A stretch of DNA of 64,000 nucleotides from Viridothelium virens (Eukaryota; Ascomycota; Dothideomycetes; Trypetheliales; Trypetheliaceae): contig ML991785.1 in NCBI GenBank assembly GCA_010094025.1, forward strand, positions 62,001-126,000, given 5' to 3'. Under the pieces are notes generated by a model, which did no database searches, had not been told where the DNA came from, and was given only the letters and a program-made list of their open reading frames with translations. Below are positions 12,276 through 23,608 of this stretch, in pieces. Made by a program: the position numbers and the translations under genes. Each line of letters begins with the position of its first letter. Positions within the stretch are counted from its first letter, which is position 1.

Positions 12276-13010
12276 TCAAGAGATAATGAGTAAAGGGAAA
12301 GGGAAACTCTCCTGACAAGCCTCGGATCCGACTCTTGTGTCGAAGTCGTACTTGCGAGTGCTGGCCAAGCTGAACCTAGACGATCGAATATCATCAACAG
12401 CAATACTGCCCCCTAGAGCGGAGTTACGAGAGAGCAGACAAATACTCGCCCAATGTGTGTTCTTTTTTGTTCGAGAGTGGCTTCTCAAGCTCCAGGCTTT
12501 CAATGATATTCGAAGCAGCCTGTGACAAAAAGATTAGCGCAGCTTTAACGGTTCACGCAGGGTTGCTGAGACAACTGGAGTAGGGCTTCAGAATCCTGAA
12601 ATCATCATTCGTTCGTCCTCCAGTGGAGGAGAGTCTGAGTTGAAAACTTCGAGTTGGAAACTCTCATCATGAAGTGGAAGTGCAGTGTTGCACTAGTGAA
12701 TAGGCGGAAGTGGGACATACTTATCGAGGGAGTCGTGGTGTCTAAAAACAGCAGACTGGGCACCGAATTGTCGAAGAAATGTGACGCAGTCAGCCTGGAA
12801 ATATTGTCAGCCATTCTGCAGTCCCTTCGTGTTTGGTTCTGATGAAGTTCAGAAGCCGAAGACCGCCGTCACCACAGGCAACTGTGATAAGTAAGCAGGT
12901 TGGCGCGAGATCGGGATCCCGATTCATCAGAGGAGGGCGATACAACTTGACTTCTATGATTTGCTGGCCATTCCATTCGATGGAGAGAAGAGCAAACTCT
13001 TCTCATGTCC
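12276..13010 (-). other. coding-like fragments, possible multi-exon or decayed gene
   Basis: Four minus-strand segments read like protein and are bordered by splice-like signals: about 60 codons near 12.82-13.0 kb (containing WNGQQIIEVKLYRPP and APTCLLITVACGDGG), about 25 codons beginning after a TTTCCAG acceptor at about 12.80 kb (LRQFGAQSAVFRHHDSLDK) and ending at GTATGT, about 20 codons near 12.63 kb (FQLEVFNSDSPPLEDER), and about 30 codons after a TTGTCACAG acceptor near 12.51 kb (ASNIIESLELEKPLSN). I could not find one set of introns that keeps all four in phase, so this may be a decayed gene, a gene with junctions I missed, or chance. Family unknown. Confidence 0.3.
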
Positions 13011-13049
13011 TTGAAAGGCCTTCAACGTGGGTTGGCAGCCGCAGCCACT

Positions 13050-14068
13050 AACGCGCAGAAATGAAGCTGCGAGCACAACCGCTTTCAGAGCAGAGCCTTT
13101 GGCATTATGGAATCGGCCGAGCATTCTCTGCACCGAACCTTTCCGAGCCCTCCCTCAAGACGGGAGTTCGAGGGTAGTCAGATGAAGAGAGGGTGTATGA
13201 GTGGACGAGGAACAGGGAGATTCAGGGAAGAATAGCAAAGGCAGAGTGAAAACCGCGTTGAGGAGGGGCCGCCAAGGAAGCTGACGGTGATATATCACAC
13301 ACAGGGTACTTGGCCACAAGGGCCGTGCAGGCTCAACAGTAGCACATCGTCGTCAAGCCCTTTCTATGGCCTTCGATCACAGGTCTCATTAACCATTTCT
13401 GTTGATCAATGGCGCCCTACTTACCAGCCCCCTGACTCTCTGCTGCCTGCGGGATCAGCTCGAGCCGAGAAAGACTTATCACAGCACACGAGTCCTACAA
13501 TGCAAAGGTCGTCATCGCTAATAGGCTGGATAAGCTCAGCATGAGACACGTGTCAGGGGCAGACCTAGACAAGCAGTTCAAAGCCCATTACCAAATTGGC
13601 GAAGCAGGGATCAAGGAAATTGCTGAATCTGGCTCTACACACTGCCTGGTGTTCAGCATTTGATTTTGGCAGGTCACTACGAAACGGCCTTGCTATTCAT
13701 CCATGCACTCAAAACCTAGTTTGGTAGAAATGACATGTTTGTCAGACGGCGACGCGTAGATAGGATGACATCCACCAGGAGAAAGCCTTGGATGGCTTTT
13801 TGCCGCCAAAATCGGTTCACTGCATTTCTATGCATGATTTGAAAGCCTATTGAATCATGAGAATTTGATCTCAAGGGCACATGGCATCCAGCAGCATTGA
13901 TCAAAATTCTGAGCCATTTTATGCAAAGAAGCGGCTTGCAAACCACGCAAACAGTTTTCAATTTGAAAACAATAAACGAAATCTCTGGTGTTTGAATAGG
14001 AAAGGCATTCTATGAGTCTATGTTCTAGGTTTGCCGGAAGCTGAAGGCATCGACAATTTGTCTCGCGT
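13050..14068. other. intergenic, downstream of asparagine synthase
   Basis: No supported gene. The last part is AT-richer, in keeping with a 3' flank of the minus-strand gene ending at 14069. Confidence 0.5.
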
Positions 14069-16574
14069 TCAGGGGATAGCAGAGCCCGCCTCCGCCTTCA
14101 TAACGCCAAATCGCTGGCTCAAGACTACCCACTGTGCTACAGAGAAAGCAAACCGCATCGCCAGCGCCTCTTTGCCCACAAATGCTCGGTGTATCAAATC
14201 CCTTGTTTTTTCCCAATCTACAAAGCCCAACCCTTCCACATTCTCCTTTGTAATCAAGTGCTGCAGCAGCTTATGCAAGGGGCCATTTTCAGGGTAAGTC
14301 GTAGGAGCTGAGTATGGCTTTGACAGTATCAGCGAAATCAAATTTCGATACATGGAGGAGTCTGAGCTTGCTTACATGTTTCCTACGTTTGTATAGTTCG
14401 TCTGTTATGAAGGGTTTGGCTGCTTCCCTTAAAATCCACTTTTCTACGAATGCGCCTTTCTGCGCACTCTCTGTAAGTGTCTGTCCATCCGACGCGGCAA
14501 CCCACCTCATCTTCACGCTTGGCGGTAGCCCGTTCACGTATTCCGTTAGTTTGTGGTCAAGAAAGGGTGTTCTTGCTTCAATGCTATGCGCCATTTCCGT
14601 ACGATCACCCAAACAGCTGAGGAAGATGTTTGCCAAATGGCCTTTTGTCCAGACATACTGCGCGCTGTGCAAGGGATGCCATTTGTCTGCCATTAGAGAA
14701 CGTACTCGTCCATCGACGTTGTTTGCGATAGTGAGCTCGGGCTCAGCATTACCGTACTCCCTCTTTGTCCATGGAGCAAAAAGTGAGTCGACACGGAATG
14801 CCGCCATAGAAGCAGGTGTAGAAATGCTGTTGAGCATTCGTCGTGGAAGCGTGTCGGAGGAAGTGGACATGTGCGCGCCTATGGAAGTATAGTAATCTGC
14901 AAGGTCGCGTTCCGCTCGTTCGAATTGCTCGATGCGTAGAGACTCTGGGAACAGAGGGGACTGAAAAGAGGTATCGGGTTCGCGAAGGTAGTCCGGTAGG
15001 TAGACTTGATACCCTGAGAAGTGCTCGTCGGCACCTTCACCTGGAAGATTGTCAAATTCCGAATTTCAACCATATTCAGAAGTGGTCTCTGCATGATCGG
15101 ACGAAGATAATGGTCGAAAAGTCTCTTCACACTGTCTCCTCCTTTATTTGGGATTTAGGAGTTACATTACCTGTCAAGACGACTTTGAAGCCGTGTTGTC
15201 GTGGCAGTTCGGAAAGGGCGAACTTTCCAATGAAGTTGAGATCTGGGTAGTAATGTTCGCAATGCCAGGTAGCATCCTCGAATCGCTTCGCTAATTCAGC
15301 TTCATTCATATGTTTCTTGAAGTATTTCACCCCCAGAAAGTCTGCAGTTCGACTGGCAATGGCTAATTCTTTGTCAGCAACGGCGATAGCACTGACTGGC
15401 TTCTGTGGATGTAGGAGACGAACAAGATTCATCAAAACCGCTATCCTCATCAAAAGCGATGCTGAAGCAGCTAACTCTTTCTGTCTCTTTGTCATTTCCA
15501 ATCCTTTCTCCTTGCTCTCGTATTAGGTGTGTGACCATTCCGGCTATGGCAGAGGAATCGATACCACCACTGAGATAGACACCGACTGGAACATCAGCTC
15601 TCAGGTGTAATCTAACGGACTCGAGTAAGTGTTTCCTGACGCTGGCAATCATTTCCTCTTCTGTTCGCACATCCTTGAGCCTCTACAACTACTCGTTAGC
15701 GTGTTCAATGTTTTCAGAGAACACAATTAGAGGTCCCTTTTGAATAAAGGGTTGAATAAGGATAGGGATGCAGCATACTTTATCTGGATATTCCAAATCC
15801 CAGAATGTCCTCTGTTCCACATGGCCAAGCGCACGACACACCAAGTAGTGCCCTGGCCTCACCTTTTGCACGCCCTTGAAAACAGTCCTCTCGTCATTGT
15901 TCCAGCCCCCTTCCGCCAAACTCTTGACATCCCATTCCGGCCGCCAGCCCAGCGGGAGAAAGGCCTTCGCTTCAGCCGCAACCAGCAGTCGTCCGGCCTG
16001 CATCGTCCAGAACAACGGCTTGATTCCGTAACGATCCCGTGCGGCGATGAAGACCTGCGCCTCAGCGTCGTACAGGCACAACGCAAACTCGCCGCGTAGG
16101 TGCTCGAGGAAGGAGAGACCATAGCGCTGGTACAGGGCGATGACGATCTCACAGTCGGAAGTGGAATGGAAGGCGAAATCGGTCGTGCGCGTAAGCTCGT
16201 CGCGGATGCGATCGTGGTCATAAAGCTCGCCGTTGACAACGGCATGGATAGTGGAGGGAGGGCCATTATGGAAGGGTTGAGCGCCAGCCGGTGAAAGGTC
16301 GTTAATGGAGAGGCGAACGTGGCCAAGGGCTTTGGCATTGTAATAAACGGTTAGCATTGGCTTCTTAGGGCATCAGGGTATGCAGTGAAGAATCACCAAT
16401 GCGTTTGTCTGAAGAAAACCATTTGCCCGTTGCATCGGGACCGCGATGACGGATCAAGTTGAGGCTTCTGTCCAGCTCGTCTTCAGTAACGGTCTCAAGT
16501 CTCGAGTTGGATCCATCTATTTTTCGATCCCGCTGGTCATCGCGTAGAGCTACTATGCAGCTAATGCCACACAT
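14069..16574 (-). CDS. asparagine synthase (glutamine-hydrolysing), AsnB type
   Basis: It transfers ammonia from glutamine to an adenylated aspartate, using ATP, to make asparagine. Six exons fit by phase: 16397-16574, 15779-16329, 15424-15682, 15171-15362, 14376-15040 and 14069-14317, giving 697 residues. The glutaminase domain starts right at the initiator (MCGISC, Cys2 the nucleophile after Met removal) and shows RHRGPDATG, ALGHVRLSINDL, NGELYDH and RDRYGIKPLF. The synthase domain has the ATP-binding SGGIDSSA at about residue 281, then FDESS, then GEGADEHFSGY and RTPFLDH. Intron 1 is 67 nt with a GCTAAC branch site. The sequence is closer to the bacterial AsnB style (about 640-700 residues) than to what I know of yeast Asn1/Asn2, but I could not run a tree. 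No partner gene for a secondary pathway lies beside it, so a role in ordinary amino-acid metabolism is the simplest reading. Confidence 0.93.
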
Positions 16575-17348
16575 TTTCTGTGTCTTTTCTACCCAATGGT
16601 TACCAACTATTCTAGTGATGGGACAAGGAGTTTAGCCGGTTGTAGGGAGGTGAATGTGTGCAACTGGTCGCGAGAGCGCATGCCAGGGAAGTCTACCCCA
16701 ACATGAGCCGGTGGGTTCCCCAGATAGCATCGTCGGGGTTACCTCCGGTGTGGTAATGACGCCGTTGAAACGTTTAGCACAGTCCAAGGAAGCAGCAAAG
16801 CTTGCGATTGGAAGCCATGATGATGCTGTCCAGGGATTAGAACTAAGCTTATCGCGAAGGCTAGCCGCATTATGCTTAAACTGAGAAGATCTCCCCTTGG
16901 ATGATAAGGGCCCTGGCATTGCTGGCATAGGTACGATTTCTGAGGTGCGATTTCTAAAATACCATCATGCAAGAAATCCAATTGGGAGATGCCGTGGCGT
17001 TTTTGAATCGTACGTAATCAGCTGAGGTGGCAGGGGATTCTAGAGTTCTCTACGACTTCTACAAACGAAGGCTAGGACACGGAACAGCAAACCCTCTGCG
17101 AATAGAAGATCTTCACATTAAAGTGCGGACTTTGCTCCGATTAGAATTATCTACAGGAAGCTACGAAGCATTCAGCTCTTCATTCACCTTTCCGAAGATT
17201 AAGAAACTTTTTGTGATTACATTACTGAGCGCCAATTCCACCATGAAAGATGGCGCCACGTGGTTAAGCTAATAAAGCAACCGGGACCCTTACAGCTATG
17301 GCCAGGATACCATTATAATTTGTGTTCAATCCTCAAATTAGGAAGAGC
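16575..17348. other. intergenic between asparagine synthase and GH17 gene
   Basis: Promoter side of asparagine synthase and 3' flank of the glucanase. Short frames only; no gene supported. Confidence 0.5.
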
Positions 17349-19228
17349 CTAGCAAACAGTGACGTAAAGTCCGATACCGGGCAGATCGTTGTCTTGGAAG
17401 TAATTAAGGCTCAAACTGCCGGTCGCCTTCATCTCGAACCCAACCGTTGTCCCTGCTGGACAACTGTCACTGGAAATGTGGTAAGCTCCACCCGGCTGAA
17501 GGTTGTCGACGCTTCCGACGACCTGCTGCGCCGCAGGGCTATTCGAATAGGTTGTGCTAGTAGCAGCAGGGGTCGTCAGGATGCTGAGTTGGATACCGCC
17601 ACTGCCACTAATCTCGTAGTTCGAAGTACGAAGCTGAGACGCTTCAGGGAGTAAGAAGGTCAACGAGCACGTCTTCCCGGCGTCGGAGGACGGTATGTCA
17701 AAATTGAAGAGGGAAGAGACGGTTGAGCTGACAGTGCCGTTGTAACTAGTGCCAAGCGCAGTATCGGGCTGTGTACTGTCGATTGGAACAATGAGGTGTG
17801 GGTATTCGTAAGGGCCATTGAGGTCTGTCGGGCAAGCTGGAAGGGCCGAGGTGGCCGAAGAGGACGACGGTGCAGGTGCAGCACCGCCAGCAGACGAGCC
17901 GACAATTGTGGTGGTGGGGGCGGCTGAAGCACCTGATCCAGAGCCCGGGCCTGACCCCGATCCAGAGGATGAGCCAGAGCTAGAAGTTGGGGCTGGATCT
18001 GATGGTGCTGGTGCAGATCCTGCAGGTGCAGAGGAGCCAGAGCCAGAGCCAACACCAGGTGCTGATGCAGATGCCGACGAAGCCGGAGATGACTCAGGCC
18101 CGGGCTGGGTATTTGTAGCAACAGGTGCCGAGGAGCCCCCAGATCCAGAAACAGCTGTCGCAGTTCCAGTCGCCGATGCACTGCTGGATCCCGAAGAGCT
18201 TTGATCGCTAGCACCATTCGTTCCCGCCGGACAGGTCAAGTTGTATATAGGCTGAGTGCTCAATGTGGAGCCAACGATACCAAAGCTTGGACTCGGCGTA
18301 TCAGGTGCGGCGTCTTGCAAAGTGAACCACCAGGTGTTGATCTTGCCAAAGGCAGCGCATCCAGCCTCATCCCAGTACCGCTGGGCATTGGTAATGCTGG
18401 CTTGAGCTTGGTTTTCCATTGGACCAGACACAGGCCAACCGGTTTCAGTAATCCAGACGGGCTTTCCACTGACAGCGCCTTGCGTAGCATCATAGGCGTC
18501 CCAAAAGGTTGCATTACCATTATCAATAGAGTTTGCCATAGTGGTTTGGTAGTAAGGATAAGCATCCATGCCAATGAAGTCACAAGCATTAATGACAGCA
18601 TCATTTGAGGAGTTGACCCTGACGCCAGCTATGAGCACACGACCAAACGTCGTTTGTTTGGAGTTAAACTGGAGACTTACCAAGCAGTCCAAGTGTCGAC
18701 GTGGCCTACCGGCACAGAAGAAAGGGCAGTATTGGCAATGGCACTGCGAACTTGGCTAATGAAATTGGCAACGACATCGGGATCAGCACCGGCGCCAGAC
18801 ATATTCTCAATGCCCGTAGGGGAGATGCGATACAGGTCCTCGCTGCCGACAGAAATACCGGCAACAAGACTCGCGAAGCTGCTGCCATATTGAGAGATAG
18901 CAGAGGAGAGGGCAGCAAGCTCATTGTTGAAATCACTTTGACCTGCAGATGCCCACAGACCAAGGAGAAGGGTTGTTTGCGTGTCGATGGCAGCTGGAAT
19001 AGCTTCAATCGGAGTATTAGTCGTTCCTGCTTGAATCATGGTATAGAGACGAGCGCTCGTGAAGCCTGAGGTACCAACGAGTGCGGAGGCATTTCCGAAC
19101 TCGTACTGGAAGTCGCTCTGGACCTTGGGAGCGTTGTTGGTAAACGTCGAACCATAGTTGAAACCCTTGTACACGGCAGAGACACTGCCAAGTGAAGCCG
19201 CAAGGGCAAAGAGACTCGAGGTATACAT
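17349..19228 (-). CDS. GH17 endo-beta-1,3-glucanase/glucanosyltransferase with But2 C-terminal domain
   Basis: A secreted wall enzyme acting on beta-1,3-glucan. Two exons (18681-19228 and 17349-18618, intron 62 nt, GTAAGT donor) give 605 residues. I start at 19228 because [18 protein letters not shown] is a clean signal peptide and the mature protein begins [11 protein letters not shown], as in this family. GH17 landmarks are [11 protein letters not shown] (acid/base Glu), IGMDAYPYY and [12 protein letters not shown] (nucleophile Glu). After about residue 305 comes a long Ser/Ala/Gly/Pro linker of low complexity, then from about 455 to the end a domain matching the But2 C-terminal family ([45 protein letters not shown]). 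There is no GPI tail, unlike Aspergillus EglC, so this form should be soluble or held by the But2-like domain. The gene is not adjacent to other glucan enzymes. Confidence 0.92.
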
Positions 19229-21983
19229 GATGCTCTCAATGGAAATGGAATTAGCGAGTGTGTGAAGAAGCTCTTCAGCTAATAGACTACAAAGCAATGA
19301 AGCTCTCGTCTGCTCGACGGTGGAAAGGGAAGAAGAGATGTGGAAGATGGAAGTGAGAGAAAGGGGGTCGGATGCAAAGCCAAGAAAAAGCTGTACATAT
19401 TCTACCTCAGGGTAATTAGACTCCTCTCATCGCGATCCGAGGGAAGTGGGAGCCGGTTCATGCGTTGCCACTTCCCTACGAACCGATGAGAAAATTCTCC
19501 TAGCAGATATATGTCTCAATGACGTACCTGACCTCACACGGGGCTGGCCTCAATTTTCCCCTGATCTGATTTGCTGTATCCGACATTGCCAATACTTGAG
19601 CTGCGGGGATCTCAAGCTTATCCCCTGCCTACCGTTGCCGCTACGAGTAAACCGCTAGAACGAGTCTGGCTACGCTCTTCCATTTCAATAGAGCCGGTAG
19701 GGCCCTGTCAGCAGTGGTCCCTACAACGGTCCGATCTTGAGGAGACAGCCAGGACAGCTACGGATGATGGGATGGGATGTCAACGAGATGCCGTTTGCCG
19801 CCAGGACCCGGCCGGTGGTGGATACATCTGACGCGGACGTCAACGTCAGCACGGGGAAATCAGCGAGAATCGAGATGAAGATGAGTCTCAGTGATTCCTG
19901 CGTGCACTTGACCCCCTTGTGCCTTGCGACCGCGTGCCCTTGACACAGCACAGATCCTCGGTTGCTGCCGCGCTTAGCGATTCCTTGCCGACTTGACGGC
20001 TTCTAAGAATATCCTACGCTAGGGAGAAAACGATCAACTACTCCAAAAAAAAAAATATGAAGGTTTCAATGGAGAGTACCGAAGGGTTGGGAAAGAGCTG
20101 TATCGCGACACAATTTGCCCATTCAAGCGGACATTAAGGCAAACATGCTCTCAGAATAGGATAAAGCTGGTCCCAACAAAAGACTTAGAAGTAATGGCCC
20201 AAAACACCATCGAAGTGCGTGCGATTATACGAGTCACAGCTTTGATATTGTCTATAATAGGTATCCCAGCAATTTGATTTTTGACATCGTGATGGAGATG
20301 GACGTGATATTTTTCCGGGTAACTTCTCTCCCGCTACCAAATTCCTACACAGCATCTCCACGCCTCACCCACCATCGTGGAGAACGAAGTCAACAAACAA
20401 CATTGGACCAATACCTTAGGCCGCCACATTCAAAGTCAAACCTTGCTCCAAAGTTTTTTTTGGTTTGCGAGGACGAAAAAAGGAGAGATTGCCATCAGTA
20501 GAGCGAAACCTATGGATGCTGGAGATCAGATTTGCTATCACTGATCCAAGTGAAAGAAGCTGTGCAACGAATGTGAAGTCTAAGATAGAGCTATGCTCTT
20601 CATGGCGATGATACATTATCGGTATTGAGGGATGACACTAATAACTTCGAACAACGTCTCAGGACCGTTTGGCACCCGATATGTCTCCAGAATAATTGTT
20701 ATATAGCAAGTCAAATAATGAATTGTTAGTTAAGATGAGGCTTATCTTAGAGCCAATCTCAGGAATGACACGGAGCATTCCTGTTTGATTTTAGGACAGC
20801 AATAACCACCGTGCCCTCGCAGGGCCTACCTAAAGACAGAGGACAGACAGTCGGGATCAGGCGCGCCCCGATATCAGCGAGTGATCATATATGGCTCTCC
20901 ATCACTCAATTTACAGAGAAGTTGAGGCCCACTCAAATGCTAGCTATGGTGGCAGTTGGACCCAAAAGCAGCGGATAACCGCAGATCATTAATAACATGC
21001 AAAGCCTTTCTGAACGAGATAGAAATAATGAAGATGGAAAGAACAGAGATAGAAAACGAAAAGGAAGAAAGGAGACGGAAAAGGAAAGACTACGTTGTCG
21101 CTGAACGTATATTACTTACAAAGGACCATTTTAGCCTCCATAAGCCAATTTTAAATGGTACCGTATGGGCGAGTAAACTTTCAGGCTTGTTGCCGAAGGC
21201 AGGCCTTAACCCAGTGAGTCAGTTAACAAAAACGGAATACTACTACTGAGGGGCAATTTACTACTGGTCAAAATCGGGGCGGCTGACAGTCTACCCGGAC
21301 AGCGCGCGGTTGTGAAGGCGTGGGAGTACTCCATATTGGAGGTGGCCGATATCTTTACCTTCCGCGGGCCTTTGTGCCTCTCTAGATCAGAAATGGAAAG
21401 GCCAGCGAAACGAATGAATCCCTTCAGTTGCTACTCTAAAGCTGCTTATCATTGTGAATCTTGGGAGACTGTGTTTAGGCATCTGAAGGCTTTTTATGAG
21501 ACGGTCATATTCATGGGGACACCAAGCATATTCTACATAGCTCGTTCATTTTCAGTATTAAAGCTATAGAGCTTCTGTGCCAGATTGCGGATAAGTTTTT
21601 TTTACGAACAGACGTGTACGATAGATCTGCGTAGCTGTCAATCTAGATCGAACCGAGCACTGGGGCAAGATTGAGATATCCAAATCAGATTCACACATCC
21701 TCGTCTGGATATCTGTGTCTACACGCTGTTACTTAAGAAAGCCCAGTCGTTCAAGAACCGAATTTCATCACTCTGAAATAATGTGATGACATGGAAAAAA
21801 GAGCACGGAGATAGAATTTGTCGCTATAATATTGGCGCCATTAACATGCATGTAACCGGAGTAAGTAATGGAAGGGCTCCATCGTCGCCATTGCCATCTT
21901 TACAGAGCATGCCCTCTAATCTGCAAAGCTGCCGGTTTGAATCATCTTCCATACTAATATCGTTCCGCTCATCGATTTAGTAT
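19229..21983. other. 2.7 kb intergenic stretch, AT-richer toward 20-21.8 kb
   Basis: The first few hundred bases are the GH17 promoter. From about 20.0 to 21.8 kb the DNA is AT-richer than its surroundings with only short frames; a 97-codon plus-strand frame (20956-21249) is Lys/Glu-rich without domain. The low GC and absence of genes could mean an old repeat mutated beyond recognition, but I found no terminal repeats or transposase motif. Confidence 0.45.
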
Positions 21984-23084
21984 TCATCGCCGTCTGTTTC
22001 CACTCATCCCTAGAATCTGTACCATCCGGATGAAGATGTTTAGGAAGTCCAGTTCTAGAGAGATACTCTCATTGACTGTGTCCTTCTGCATCAAACCCCG
22101 CTCCGCCATTCGCGCATGATATAGGACCTTCTGAACGTCATACAACGTGAAGCCACCGAACACGGCCAGACCGCCATACAGCCAAAGGTTCTCCGTCATC
22201 ATCAATGTCCTGGTCGCAGTCGCGGGGATGACGAGAGGAGCGAGGCCAGAAAGAGCAACAATGGCAACGCCGGCGAGAAGGGGGCCACCGAGATATAGGT
22301 ACTTCTCTTGCTTGGCAGTTGCACCGACGAAGGCAATGGAACCCATCATGCCGACAGTGTAAAGACCAGCACGAGCCAGGATCGCAGGCTGCATGAACAT
22401 GAGAGGTGCGAGGAGAGCGGCTTGAGTGAGGTTGAAGGCAGTCCAAAGGCCGTATTTTGCGACGTAGCTGCATTTGCCATTAGCGATCATCCTGAGGATG
22501 GGAGGGGATGGAATAGGATTGTGGATGGTATCTTACTTTTCTGGTGGAGTGGCGCGAGTCGCAATCATAGTACCAATAGAGCCAACCAAACCGATACCCA
22601 AGACAAGCCATGGGTTTGCTGACATTAACCTGTATGACCAGCCGCTGACGTGAAGCTGCCTTGCTGCAAGACCAATGATGCCAATACCGAGACCGGTGTG
22701 AAGAAAGGTGTCGTTGAGATATGCACGCTCGAAGGGTGGCATGCCGCCATCTTCGCGAGTTTCGCGGTTGAAGATCAGGTTGATAGCAACGAGCGTTCCA
22801 CCAAAGATAGCACCACCATACAAAAGTCTTTGAGTTAGGTTGCCGCTTCCTGTGCCCGGAGCAGAGTATGTTTGTTGGTTGTAGCTGCGACGAAAGCTGG
22901 ACTGTAGCGCATTGCGGCTAGCGAAGAAGGACGAGACTGGACCCGTCAATCTGCTCGAGAAGAAGTTCGAGGGCTTCGATTTAAGTGGCGTTTGATGGAA
23001 TGCGCGGAAGGTTTGCTGCGGGATGTTGGAGCTTTGTTTCAAAGCGCCCGTAACGGCGAAGGGCCGTCGAAGCATGAAGGCCAT
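21984..23084 (-). CDS. mitochondrial Bax-inhibitor-1 family membrane protein (GHITM/MICS1-like)
   Basis: A multi-pass inner-membrane protein of the TMBIM/UPF0005 family. Animal GHITM (TMBIM5) affects cristae and ion exchange; the fungal role is little known. Two exons (22537-23084 and 21984-22467) fit in phase with a 69-nt GTAAGA intron, giving 343 residues; the junction reads TPPENYVAKYGLW. I start at the ATG at 23084, the first true ATG. The N-terminus (MAFMLRRPFAVTGALKQ, then RAFHQTPLKSKP) is Arg/Ser-rich like a mitochondrial presequence. About seven hydrophobic segments follow, among them LLYGGAIFGGTLVAINLIF, PLMFMQPAILARAGLYTVG, GVAIVALSGLAPLVIP and LWLYGGLAVFGGFTLYDVQ. The family signature GGFTLYDVQKVLYHAR and the C-terminal LDFLNIFIRMVQILG are present. 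Confidence 0.9.
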
Positions 23085-23608
23085 TCTATGCTTTCGGAAG
23101 CTTGGGGTTGACCGTGACAAAGATTTGGGGAAAGGTGTTAGGTAGAGAAGAGAGGACGGCGCTGTTGATGAAGGTCTCCGACAGGATAGAATGGTGGAAT
23201 GACGCAGGGCGATTATCTAAGCGCCGCGGTGGCGCATGCCGATGGAGAGTGGCGGAACTTGCTCGAACGTCACTTTAGACTCCCTCGCATCGACAAAGCG
23301 AACAAGTCAAGATGCATATCCTATCCTAAGAGCAAGTACTAGCGCAGCTGATTCGAGATCAAGCTCTATTCGCTTGAAAGCATATCAGCAAGTTTCGCGA
23401 AGTCTATCTCATTCATTCTATGACCTGCAGCATCGCCTCCATTTGATTCATAAATCGCTCTGCTGGTACCATCTATCCATCAAAATTACCAGGCTAGCTG
23501 TGAGATCAAAAGCGCCAGGAATATGGCTTCCGTTTTCCAGGTAGGAATCTTGATCAAAGCTTGCCCTCCAGTCGATCGTAGTATGGCATCCAGTCGCGCA
23601 GGAGGAAG
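23085..23608. other. short intergenic region
   Basis: Promoter of the Bax-inhibitor gene below and 3' flank of the dehydrogenase above; both are minus-strand. Nothing else seen. Confidence 0.5.

Noticed and set aside
12600-13010. Calling a full multi-exon gene at 12.3-13.0 kb
   Set aside because: No set of introns that I could find keeps all pieces in phase, so only coding-like fragments are reported.
1-14068. Search for transposons, retroelements and CRISPR-like arrays
   Set aside because: I saw no terminal repeats, no transposase, integrase or reverse-transcriptase motif and no regularly spaced identical short repeats; the arrays seen are tandem, not interspersed by unique spacers.
17660-18217. 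Overlapping frames in the GH17 linker
   Set aside because: They are shadows of the low-complexity Ser/Ala/Gly linker.
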